DNA of 30,945 bases from contig JAFQVE010000530.1 in NCBI GenBank assembly GCA_017408185.1, positions 1 through 30,945 of the forward strand, in the 5' to 3' direction. This document shows positions 7,601 through 14,568 of this stretch, in pieces; positions within the stretch are counted from its first letter, which is position 1; each line of letters starts with the position of its first letter. The translations under genes were made by a program, and so were the position numbers. The notes under the pieces are model-generated. The model had not been told where the DNA came from and did no database searches. It worked only from the letters and a program-made list of their open reading frames with translations. Source of the DNA: Oscillospiraceae bacterium (lineage in GTDB: Bacteria; Bacillota_A; Clostridia; Oscillospirales; JAAYXM01).

Positions 7601-7681
7601 TGCAGTATGTTTGATATTGATACATTTTACATCTGCACAGTCCCCCACATCAGAGCTTCAGCTCAAATTTTTATGTTTGGA
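7601..7681 (+). promoter_or_regulatory. Structured metK leader, no recognised riboswitch
   Basis: Three possible helices are visible. TGCAG/ATGT (7601-7610) pairs with ACAT/CTGCA (7629-7637), giving 9 bp with one bulge. GAGC-TTCA-GCTC lies at 7653-7664. A longer closure pairs ACAT (7647-7650) with ATGT (7673-7676) and CC near 7642 with the GG of the Shine-Dalgarno at 7679-7680. The last would hide the ribosome binding site. It does not match the SAM-I, SAM-II or SAM-III consensus that I know. Confidence 0.35.
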
Positions 7682-7691
7682 GATAATCGAT

Positions 7692-8873
7692 ATGGCAATT
7701 TACAAATTCACATCCGAATCTGTCACAGAAGGGCATCCTGATAAGGTTTGTGACCAGATTTCCGATGCTATTCTCGATGCTATTCTCGAGAATGACAAAA
7801 ACGCTCGTGTTGCTTGCGAAACTATAGTTACAACGGGAATGGCTCTCGTTATGGGCGAAATATCGACAGAATGTTATGTTGATATTCCTGCAACCGTCAG
7901 AAAGACAATCGAAGAAATAGGCTACAATAACCCGGCTATCGGGTTTGACTCACGCACCTGTGCCGTTCTTACATCTATTGATGAGCAATCTGCTGACATT
8001 GCTCTCGGTGTTGATAATTCATTCGAATTCAAAAGCACTTCAGCCGATATCGCCGATAAAATCGGCGCAGGAGATCAGGGTATGATGTTCGGCTATGCTT
8101 GCAATGAAACCGAAGAATACATGCCTGCACCTATCACCTATGCACATAAGCTTACAAAGAAGCTTGCCGACGTCAGAAAATCCGGTGAGCTGGATTTCCT
8201 CTGCCCTGACGGTAAGGCGCAGGTGACCTTCGAATATGACGGAAATAAGATCAGGCGTTGTGATACAATCGTTGTTTCTACTCAGCACTATGACACCGTT
8301 TCTCTCGAAACGCTCCGTGAAGCAGTTACCAAGCACGTCATCCTCCCTGTTATGCCCGAAAATTATATCGACAAAGATACTAAAATCCTTATTAATCCAA
8401 CAGGCAGATTTGTTATCGGAGGACCTCGGGGAGATTCCGGGCTTACAGGCAGAAAAATCATTGTTGACACATATGGCGGTTTTGCCCGACACGGTGGCGG
8501 TGCTTTTTCCGGCAAGGATCCAACAAAGGTTGATCGCAGCGCTGCATATATGGCGAGATATATAGCTAAAAACATTGTTGCAGCCGAGCTCGCTGATCGT
8601 TGCGAGATCGAGCTTGCTTATGCAATCGGTGTTGCAAACCCTGTATCCGTGTTTGTTGACACCTTCGGCACCGGGGTTATCAGCGACGAAAAGCTGTCTG
8701 AAATTGTTACCAAACATTTTGATATGCGACCTTTGAAGATTATTGAACAATTTGATCTCCGTCGCCCGATTTATCGTGCAACAGCCGCATATGGCCATTT
8801 CGGACGTTCAGATCTCGATCTCCCCTGGGAGAAAATCAATATGGTTGATACGCTTCGCGAATATATCAAATAA
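7692..8873 (+). CDS. metK: S-adenosylmethionine synthetase
   Basis: A 393-residue enzyme making S-adenosylmethionine from methionine and ATP in the cytoplasm. Motifs are [21 protein letters not shown] (given by its key residues H15 and D17), [12 protein letters not shown] (125-136), [13 protein letters not shown] (243-255) and the P-loop-like [14 protein letters not shown] (268-281). An open frame runs upstream to 7611, but the start is set at ATG 7692 because GGAGA lies ten bases upstream and [16 protein letters not shown] is the usual N-terminus. It is monocistronic, with its own promoter and a strong terminator. Confidence 0.97.
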   Translation: MAIYKFTSESVTEGHPDKVCDQISDAILDAILENDKNARVACETIVTTGMALVMGEISTECYVDIPATVRKTIEEIGYNNPAIGFDSRTCAVLTSIDEQSADIALGVDNSFEFKSTSADIADKIGAGDQGMMFGYACNETEEYMPAPITYAHKLTKKLADVRKSGELDFLCPDGKAQVTFEYDGNKIRRCDTIVVSTQHYDTVSLETLREAVTKHVILPVMPENYIDKDTKILINPTGRFVIGGPRGDSGLTGRKIIVDTYGGFARHGGGAFSGKDPTKVDRSAAYMARYIAKNIVAAELADRCEIELAYAIGVANPVSVFVDTFGTGVISDEKLSEIVTKHFDMRPLKIIEQFDLRRPIYRATAAYGHFGRSDLDLPWEKINMVDTLREYIK

Positions 8874-8877
8874 TTTA

Positions 8878-8911
8878 AACGTCGGTGTGAAAGTTACACA
8901 CCGACGTTTTT
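8878..8911 (+). terminator. Rho-independent terminator of metK
   Basis: A perfect 12-bp stem (8878-8889 with 8897-8908) with a 7-base loop and a T run at 8907-8911. It lies between the convergent metK and GH109-like genes; the minus-strand tail is only moderately T-rich. Confidence 0.9.
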
Positions 8912-8916
8912 ATATC

Positions 8917-10140
8917 CTACAGATCTATGACATCCTGCATAGTTCTGTTTTTATATTCTCCACGTGTGAAATCCGGAATTGGAACAGATGCACCATCCTT
9001 TGCAATCGACTCACCTGTAAGATAAGCGATGCACATCCAAGCTGCAGCGTCATATACGTCTATAGGCATTTCTTTGCCGTTTCGCAGGCAATCGCAAAAT
9101 GCTTCAAACTCAAATATATCCATACCTCCGTGACCTGCTTCTATCATTTCAGGAGTTATGTGCTTCCATATATCCGGCAAAAATTCATCATAATATTTAA
9201 CTGCATTATTTGTTTCTTTGATTATATATTCAACTCTGCCGCCTTCATCCATTTCCTCTCCGTCAAAAAGCGCCATATTGAGCTTCTGTTCGTATAACCC
9301 CTTGGTTCCGCGAACCGTGAACTCTCGCGAATAATATGTCGGAAGTGTTGTGTCAAGTCTCAAACTGATCAATTCTCCGTTTTCGCAGGTTATGAGAGTT
9401 TCGACGATATCCCCTTGCGCAAATTTGCGATCTGCAAGATAGGCAAGCTCCCCTTTTCCTTTTGCATACTCATTAAGACCGCAAGACTTCGAAGCACGCG
9501 ACGAAAGCGAGAGCATACGGTTTCCGCGATTTATTCCAATCAGCTTTGCTATAGGACCAAAATCGTGAGTCGGGTAATTGTCACGATTATATTTTGAATA
9601 TTCGCCATTTCTGTAATGACGTTTAAGCTCTCCATATGAAACCTGCTCACGCAAATCGTGCATATATGCTCCGTGGCAATAAACTATCTCACCAAACTTC
9701 CCTGCTCTTGCCATTGCGGTTACCAAAAGCTCTTCCTTGCCGTAGCAGCAATTTTCCATAAGCATAAACGGAGTTTTTGTCTTTTCATATGTATTGATAA
9801 GATCCCAGCACTCCTGCTCATTGTAGACAGCGCCTACCTCCATCGCAACAGCGACACCTTTTTCCATTGCGTAAACCGCTGCCGGGATATGTGCATCCCA
9901 ACCTGTCGCAATAAAAACAGCGTCGATCAACTCATTATCCAAAAGCTCTTCATAGCTTGAATATACATTCGGTCGGCGCCCTGTCTTTTCTCTAAGCTCG
10001 TCCGCCAAGGTTTCTGCCTTATCAAGATACGGATCCGAAACAGCACTAACCTCAACATCCTGAAGATTCAAAAGAATGCTTTTAGCTATCATTACACCGC
10101 GTTGTCCACAACCACAAACAGCAAATCTGATTTTTTTCAT
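8917..10140 (-). CDS. GH109-like Gfo/Idh/MocA-family NAD-dependent glycosidase/oxidoreductase
   Basis: A 407-residue Rossmann protein (GCGQRG at 10-15) of the Gfo/Idh/MocA family. The pattern is that of glycoside hydrolase family 109 (alpha-N-acetylgalactosaminidase): MENCCY (128-133), GAYMHD (157-162), NYPTHDFGPIAKL (188-200), GINRGNR (202-208), GHGG (336-339) and DVYDAAAW (361-368). E129, Y159, H161, Y189 and H192 match the order, and mostly the spacing, of the active-site residues I recall for the characterised Elizabethkingia enzyme. That family uses bound NAD+ for an oxidation-elimination mechanism. An in-frame ATG exists at 10149, but AGAAAGG abuts it, whereas it sits eight bases from ATG 10140, so the latter is preferred. 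There is no signal peptide. It is divergent from an AraC regulator. An ordinary sugar dehydrogenase role is the alternative. Confidence 0.8.
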   Translation of the reverse strand: MKKIRFAVCGCGQRGVMIAKSILLNLQDVEVSAVSDPYLDKAETLADELREKTGRRPNVYSSYEELLDNELIDAVFIATGWDAHIPAAVYAMEKGVAVAMEVGAVYNEQECWDLINTYEKTKTPFMLMENCCYGKEELLVTAMARAGKFGEIVYCHGAYMHDLREQVSYGELKRHYRNGEYSKYNRDNYPTHDFGPIAKLIGINRGNRMLSLSSRASKSCGLNEYAKGKGELAYLADRKFAQGDIVETLITCENGELISLRLDTTLPTYYSREFTVRGTKGLYEQKLNMALFDGEEMDEGGRVEYIIKETNNAVKYYDEFLPDIWKHITPEMIEAGHGGMDIFEFEAFCDCLRNGKEMPIDVYDAAAWMCIAYLTGESIAKDGASVPIPDFTRGEYKNRTMQDVIDL

Positions 10141-10172
10141 AGTTGACATCCTTTCTCAATGCATTTTCATTG

Positions 10173-10201
10173 ATTATATTTTATCATATGCCTCAGAATT
10201 T
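10173..10201 (-). promoter_or_regulatory. Promoter of the GH109-like gene with weak -35
   Basis: On the minus strand there is a perfect -10 box TATAAT (10178-10173), but the position 17 bases upstream reads AAATTC (10201-10196), a poor -35. The direct repeats 4 bp further upstream suggest activator dependence. Confidence 0.55.
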
Positions 10202-10205
10202 TAGA

Positions 10206-10240
10206 ATGTCTTTTTTAGGTATGAATATGTCCTTTTTAGA
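10206..10240. promoter_or_regulatory. Tandem direct repeats, candidate AraC-family binding site
   Basis: ATGTCTTTTTTAGG (10206-10219) and ATGTCCTTTTTAGA (10227-10240) match at 12 of 14 positions and are 21 bp apart, two helical turns. Their near edge is 4 bp from the weak -35 of the GH109-like gene. Tandem same-face half-sites next to a poor -35 are the usual layout for AraC-type activators, and an AraC gene starts 56 bp to the right. Confidence 0.6.
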
Positions 10241-10295
10241 CCTGGTTGTTGTTTTTCAATCAAACCTATGCTATTATAATAAAGGGGTGATTGTT

Positions 10296-11156
10296 TTGTC
10301 TGAACCAAATATTCGCAAAGAAATACGATTTCCCGAAATCTCCAATGATCCCATAAGAATGTTTATGATCGGGTATAATGATTTTCGATATATCGATGGC
10401 TGGCAAAATTACCGGGCTTATTCATGGACGGCGCTTCATTACGTAAGAAGCGGATGCGGAATTTTGTTCATTAAAGGAAAACGGTATGACATCAAAGCAG
10501 GAGACCTTTTTCTCATTCCTGCGAATGAATCAATTATGTATTACCCCAACGAAAGCGATCCGTGGCGATATTATTGGATAAACTTTCATACAGATTCTCA
10601 AATAAGGATTGAAGAGAGAATCGGGTTGAATTCTGACAATCCCGTAAAAAACTCGAGTATTCCGCACGAACTATGCAACACCTTTGATGATCTGTTTGAA
10701 GCTGATGAATTTTCAACTAAACTCTATTATAAAACTTTGGCTGCAATTATTAAAATTCTGTCAAGTGACGGAGAACCTATCGACAGCTTTAATTCCGGCA
10801 ACGGGCGTAAGCCATCTGTTGTTGATGATGCATTGCAGATAATACAGCTAAACTCATCGCGTGCTGAGTTTTCGGTAAGCGATCTCCCTAAAATGCTTTT
10901 TGTAAGCCAACGTCATCTGGGAAAGCTTTTTAAAGAACGAACAGGCCTGACTCCTGTTGCATATCTTTCTGAAATGCGTTTGAATCACGCAGCCGAGCTT
11001 CTCAACGATTCTGATTATACTGTAGCAGAGCTGTGTCGGAAAGTCGGTTTCGGTGATGAAATATATTTTATGAAACAGTTCAAGAAAAAATTTAAATTGA
11101 CAGTAAAGGAATACAAACTCCGGATAAAACAGATGCCTACGAAAAACAATTTCTGA
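10296..11156 (+). CDS. AraC-family transcriptional regulator with N-terminal cupin
   Basis: A 286-residue regulator. The N-terminal half is a cupin sensor (RSGCGILFIKGKRYDIKAGD, key words only; then DLFLIPANE). The C-terminal 100 residues carry two AraC helix-turn-helix units (SVSDLPKMLFVSQRHLGKLF and YTVAELCRKVGFGDEIYFMK). I set the start at TTG 10296, with AAGGGG about nine bases upstream, because the in-frame extension to 10143 overlaps the divergent gene's start and reads like a non-coding leader. A TATAAT lies at 10275-10280 without a good -35. It probably controls the divergent GH109-like gene and perhaps the cluster to its right. Confidence 0.85.
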   Translation: MSEPNIRKEIRFPEISNDPIRMFMIGYNDFRYIDGWQNYRAYSWTALHYVRSGCGILFIKGKRYDIKAGDLFLIPANESIMYYPNESDPWRYYWINFHTDSQIRIEERIGLNSDNPVKNSSIPHELCNTFDDLFEADEFSTKLYYKTLAAIIKILSSDGEPIDSFNSGNGRKPSVVDDALQIIQLNSSRAEFSVSDLPKMLFVSQRHLGKLFKERTGLTPVAYLSEMRLNHAAELLNDSDYTVAELCRKVGFGDEIYFMKQFKKKFKLTVKEYKLRIKQMPTKNNF

Positions 11157-11168
11157 ATCAAATAATTA

Positions 11169-11203
11169 AAATGCGTTCCGAACATATTGTACGGAACGCA
11201 TTT
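11169..11203. terminator. Bidirectional terminator between convergent genes
   Basis: A perfect 12-bp stem (11169-11180 with 11192-11203) with an 11-base loop lies between the stop of the AraC gene (11156) and the stop of the convergent fusion gene (11207). Both strands end the stem in TTT and continue T-rich. Confidence 0.78.
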
Positions 11204-11206
11204 CTG

Positions 11207-12670
11207 TTATTTGAATGCACGATTAAAAGCCTGTATGCTTTTTTCATAATTTTCAGCACCCTTAACCTCGAGAAAGACAGGGACCTGATTGATCAAACCG
11301 CTCTCCCAATTATGGAAAAATGATACATATGATATCTGCGGACCAAACCACGCTTCAATTGGGTTGTGGTTTTTCAAACCTTCCTCTTTTTGAATAACCT
11401 GATGGATGTGGTATGCAACCGTTCTTTTTCCCATAAGCTCATACCACCTGCTTATCGGGTATCTGGACGCCAAAGCACCGTTGTTTCGTGCGTGACCAAC
11501 ATCCAAGGTGTGCCCAATCGGATTTTTTCGTTTTGTCGCTGCATTCAACTCATCAATCCACGATGCAACTTCACTCGGAATATATCCGAATGCGCGATCT
11601 TCCGGATCTTCCCCTTTGCTCATGTGAAGGTTTTCAATACCTATATTGACCGCCTCCGGAACGTTTTCAACAACATAAATATATTGTTCCAAAAGCTTAT
11701 CGTGCCCTTCACTCAGATCCTTGAGCTTAACACGCGGAGGATGGATTGTAAGTCCGTTAGCGTCGACTGCCACTGCATATTCGACAGCCTTTTTCCAAAC
11801 CTCTGTATCACTGAGACCTCCATCTCTCCAATAAAGATTCGGCATATGCACTGAGAGATATCCGCCGCCGGACTTTCTCCATTCTTCAATCACGGGGAGT
11901 AATGTGAAATCCGGCTCCCAGCCTTTTCCGTTACATCTGAGTTCTACTCCGTAAACCTTGTTGGCAGCTGCATATGCAACATCTCTGTGGTTGTCAACAC
12001 ACGAGATACCAAACTTCTCCCTCACAGACCAAAGCGTTTCTTTCGGGAGTTTGAGCAAAACTTCCGATATCTCATCGGTATCAGAATCGAAATATGTAAC
12101 GCAAGGCCAATCTCCAAATGATTTATCAGGATCGATTGCACGAATTCCGAAGTATTTTGATTTACCAATCATTCCTGACAGTTTTCTGTGCAAATGCGCA
12201 CAGAGAATTGTCAAAGCCTTTTGCTCGCAAAGCTGCAACATAAAAGCTCTGCAATTTTCATCAAACAATCGTTCGACAGGATGATGCATAACAACAATGT
12301 CGCCATCATTCAGCTGCTCAAGTCTTTTCTTGTCAGCTTCATTTATTTTTGCGTATGCAGTATTGATGCCGAGACATTTTCTATTACCTATATAAAACTC
12401 AAAACCGGGGCATTTTTCGCAAAGAACTCCTGCAGTAGCTTTATCCCTGGCATCTGAATTTCCCAAAACAGAATAATGATTAAACGAAGCAAACATATCA
12501 AAATACGCGCACAATGCATCAGGCTCACCAAAAGAAGTTATATCTCCCAAAGTTATGACATCAGATATATTATCTTCTTTGAACTGTGCTGCAGCACGCG
12601 TACAGAACTGCCATTGAGCGCTCTCGCTGTTATATGGCATATGACTGTCACATATGAGTCCTAGTTTCAT
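11207..12670 (-). CDS. Metallophosphoesterase fused to a xylose-isomerase-like TIM barrel
   Basis: A 487-residue cytoplasmic protein in two parts. Residues 1-205 are a calcineurin-like phosphoesterase with the full ligand series: D8-S-H10, G-D43, G-N71, H129-H130 and AHLH (H159, H161; Ala replaces the usual Gly of GHxH). Residues about 212-487 resemble the sugar isomerase / AP endonuclease 2 TIM barrel, with acidic and histidine candidates at strand ends: E243, H275, H310, E346 (GIENLHM), D390-H393 (DVGH), H421-H423 and E468. I chose ATG 12670 because GGAGGG lies eight bases upstream. It has its own promoter. Either half could act on sugar phosphates; a combined isomerase plus phosphatase is a plausible inference. 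No named function is known to me for this fusion. Confidence 0.82.
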   Translation of the reverse strand: MKLGLICDSHMPYNSESAQWQFCTRAAAQFKEDNISDVITLGDITSFGEPDALCAYFDMFASFNHYSVLGNSDARDKATAGVLCEKCPGFEFYIGNRKCLGINTAYAKINEADKKRLEQLNDGDIVVMHHPVERLFDENCRAFMLQLCEQKALTILCAHLHRKLSGMIGKSKYFGIRAIDPDKSFGDWPCVTYFDSDTDEISEVLLKLPKETLWSVREKFGISCVDNHRDVAYAAANKVYGVELRCNGKGWEPDFTLLPVIEEWRKSGGGYLSVHMPNLYWRDGGLSDTEVWKKAVEYAVAVDANGLTIHPPRVKLKDLSEGHDKLLEQYIYVVENVPEAVNIGIENLHMSKGEDPEDRAFGYIPSEVASWIDELNAATKRKNPIGHTLDVGHARNNGALASRYPISRWYELMGKRTVAYHIHQVIQKEEGLKNHNPIEAWFGPQISYVSFFHNWESGLINQVPVFLEVKGAENYEKSIQAFNRAFK

Positions 12671-12698
12671 AAAGCACCCTCCAATCTTAATATGTGAT

Positions 12699-12727
12699 AT
12701 TATACTGCATCCACTAAAAAAAATCAA
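12699..12727 (-). promoter_or_regulatory. Sigma-A promoter of the phosphoesterase-TIM fusion gene
   Basis: On the minus strand there is TTGATT (12727-12722), a 17-base spacer and TATAAT (12704-12699). It sits just downstream of the terminator of the upstream amidohydrolase gene, so the two genes are separate units. Confidence 0.78.
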
Positions 12728-12740
12728 ACTTTTTTGTGTA

Positions 12741-12783
12741 ATAAAAAGCTCTTACGACTTATATTAAACGCCGCAAGAGCTTT
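12741..12783 (-). terminator. Rho-independent terminator of the amidohydrolase gene
   Basis: A 12-bp stem (12745-12756 with 12772-12783, one G-U pair) with a 15-base loop. On the minus strand the stem ends in TTTTTATT. It lies 5 bases past the amidohydrolase stop. Confidence 0.8.
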
Positions 12784-12788
12784 TGTGA

Positions 12789-14366
12789 TTATTTTTTAAA
12801 GCAACGGTCAGCGATTCTGCGCATATTTCCGCCTAGAATTTTCTTTTTATCTTCTGTGGAAATGTTTGCGAAAGCCACCCAACCAAGCTGTGGGCGCGGA
12901 TCACGCATAGGAGCATCGGTTCCGTAAAGAGTCTTGTCGGCAAGTCCTTCCTTGCAAAGGTATTCGATAAGTCCCTCAGGAACGCTTGTAAATGTAAGCT
13001 GGAGGTAAACATTCGGGTACTTCTTTGCAAGGACAGCATATGATTCTGCACACGCAAAATTCCTTCCGGCATGATCAAGGAAAAATGAAATATTCGGATA
13101 CTTTTTCGCAAGATCTTCCATATCAGCAAGGTATGTAGGATATCCGCCGCTATCCATCAAAGCAAAGAGATGGTTTTCGTCGGCGATTTTAAGCCAAGGT
13201 TCGAAAACCGGATCATTATATCGCACGCCACTTCTTGAATAGAACATCTTCATAGCAGGCATTTTTTCTTCAATATGATAGTGATATGCCGTTTTTTCGA
13301 TATCAGTGCCGTAGGTTGGATTAATCAGAACATATGGATAAACTCTTGCATCGCGTTTTGCCATATCCGAAACAATAAGGTTGCCGGCTTCACAGTCTGT
13401 CCAGATGCCGAGCCACGGAGCGACGCAATATTCATCAACACCCATATCATCGGAAAGCTTTGCCATATTTTCGAGATCACCGCGCACCATCGGGTATCCG
13501 GCACCGCAATTTCCGCCGTCCTCAAGAAAATGTGTGTGGGAATCAAATATGAAAACATCCAAAGGTTTTCCGGTTGCTGCTGCTTTTGCAATCTCTTCAT
13601 TTTTAATTTCAACCTGTTCAGGAAGCTTGACACCGCAAAGACGCGCCAAATTCCCGCCTGCCATCAGTTGCTTTTCCTCAGCTGAAACATCGGCATAATC
13701 GATAAAAGAGCGAGCTGCGCCGGGACACATAAGCGGCAGACCACTTCCCATACATATACGATCAGCCCCCAGCTCAGTTGAAATTATCTCAACGGCAAAG
13801 TTGGATTGCATATTTGAAAGATCTGTATAAAGATTCGAGAACTTTCTCAGGTGTGCCATCAGGTTGTGAAAATCACTCCAGCTCACGCCTTGCACCAAAA
13901 CGTTCATTGACGGATGGTTAGAAAGAATCTCAGCAAGATCCGGCCATCCTAGCTGAGCTTTATCAACGAGAAGAGGAATTCCTGCACGCTCAAGCTCTGT
14001 GTAATATTCTCCCATAACAATCTCGGAAGGTGAAAAAGCATGTGTTGCCGGGAATATTTTTGCAGCAACGGCGTTTTTCTTGCGCATATCATCCAGCATA
14101 TCATCAGGATTCAAAAAACTTCCTGTGTATCCTGGCTGGATTACATAGCAGCCATAAAAACGGTTGTACTTGGAAAGCTCCTCCGCCAAACGTTCGTTAC
14201 CATAAGCCGGTGCGTAGTCACGAGCCCAACCCGTATACACCAGAGCACCTGCTATACCTGCATGATCCATCGCAGCAAGGATATCTTCGCTTTTCCATAT
14301 CTCACGGCTGTCCTTCGGACCGCGTTTGCCGATGCATACATTTGAATCAAAATATATAAGTGACAT
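12789..14366 (-). CDS. Tandem amidohydrolase (amidohydrolase_2) protein with a degenerate first domain
   Basis: A 525-residue protein made of two related TIM-barrel amidohydrolase halves (1-250 and 270-525). The C-terminal half keeps the metal signature FDSHTHF (H277, H279), FLDHAGRN (H432) and YGTDAPM (D484). It is probably a hydrolase or decarboxylase of the PF04909 type. In the N-terminal half the same positions read FDSNVCI (N9, C11), VLVQGVS (no His) and CMGSGLP (S208), so all recognisable ligands are lost while the fold pattern persists (AAKIFPATH parallels AMKMFYSRS). The start ATG 14366 has AGGAG eight bases upstream. It forms its own unit with a terminator, and lies between the fusion gene and the lyase. 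Substrate unknown. Confidence 0.82.
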   Translation of the reverse strand: MSLIYFDSNVCIGKRGPKDSREIWKSEDILAAMDHAGIAGALVYTGWARDYAPAYGNERLAEELSKYNRFYGCYVIQPGYTGSFLNPDDMLDDMRKKNAVAAKIFPATHAFSPSEIVMGEYYTELERAGIPLLVDKAQLGWPDLAEILSNHPSMNVLVQGVSWSDFHNLMAHLRKFSNLYTDLSNMQSNFAVEIISTELGADRICMGSGLPLMCPGAARSFIDYADVSAEEKQLMAGGNLARLCGVKLPEQVEIKNEEIAKAAATGKPLDVFIFDSHTHFLEDGGNCGAGYPMVRGDLENMAKLSDDMGVDEYCVAPWLGIWTDCEAGNLIVSDMAKRDARVYPYVLINPTYGTDIEKTAYHYHIEEKMPAMKMFYSRSGVRYNDPVFEPWLKIADENHLFALMDSGGYPTYLADMEDLAKKYPNISFFLDHAGRNFACAESYAVLAKKYPNVYLQLTFTSVPEGLIEYLCKEGLADKTLYGTDAPMRDPRPQLGWVAFANISTEDKKKILGGNMRRIADRCFKK

Positions 14367-14470
14367 CAGATATCTCCTCTCATAAAGACATAATCCACAC
14401 TGCCCCCATAATGAATTTCGAAAAGCTGAAACAGGAGACAGATTATTATGCTATTTTATTCTTATTTAAT

Positions 14471-14499
14471 ATTATAGCATATTTAGCTTTTTTAGAAAA
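14471..14499 (-). promoter_or_regulatory. Weak candidate promoter of the amidohydrolase gene
   Basis: On the minus strand a TATAAT lies at 14476-14471, but the hexamer 17 bases upstream is TTTTCT, part of the tail of the preceding terminator. The rest of 14367-14568 shows only this box and the terminator of the lyase gene. Confidence 0.4.
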
Positions 14500-14501
14500 G
14501 A

Positions 14502-14538
14502 GGTGTGATGAAGTTTTTTAATATTCCTTCATCACACC
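14502..14538 (-). terminator. Terminator of the giant lyase gene
   Basis: A perfect 12-bp stem (14502-14513 with 14527-14538) with a 13-base loop begins about 30 bases past the stop codon. On the minus strand CTCTTTTCT follows. Confidence 0.75.
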
Positions 14539-14568
14539 ATCTCTAAATGCTGAAGTATATTCGAAAAA

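Noticed and set aside
7611..7691. N-terminal extension of MetK from an upstream ATG
   Set aside because: No ribosome binding site lies at 7611, the extension has no family counterpart, and a good site precedes ATG 7692.
10143..10295. N-terminal extension of the first AraC regulator
   Set aside because: The extension overlaps the divergent promoter and direct repeats and encodes unrelated hydrophobic sequence. A TTG start with AAGGGG upstream is better supported.
12671..12727. N-terminal extension of the phosphoesterase fusion that looks like a short lipoprotein signal
   Set aside because: The stretch contains the promoter and the ribosome binding site of the gene; the phosphoesterase begins properly at ATG 12670.
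14367..14568. Possible small gene or RNA in the gap before the amidohydrolase
   Set aside because: Only a terminator and a TATAAT box are visible; there is no open frame with a start signal.
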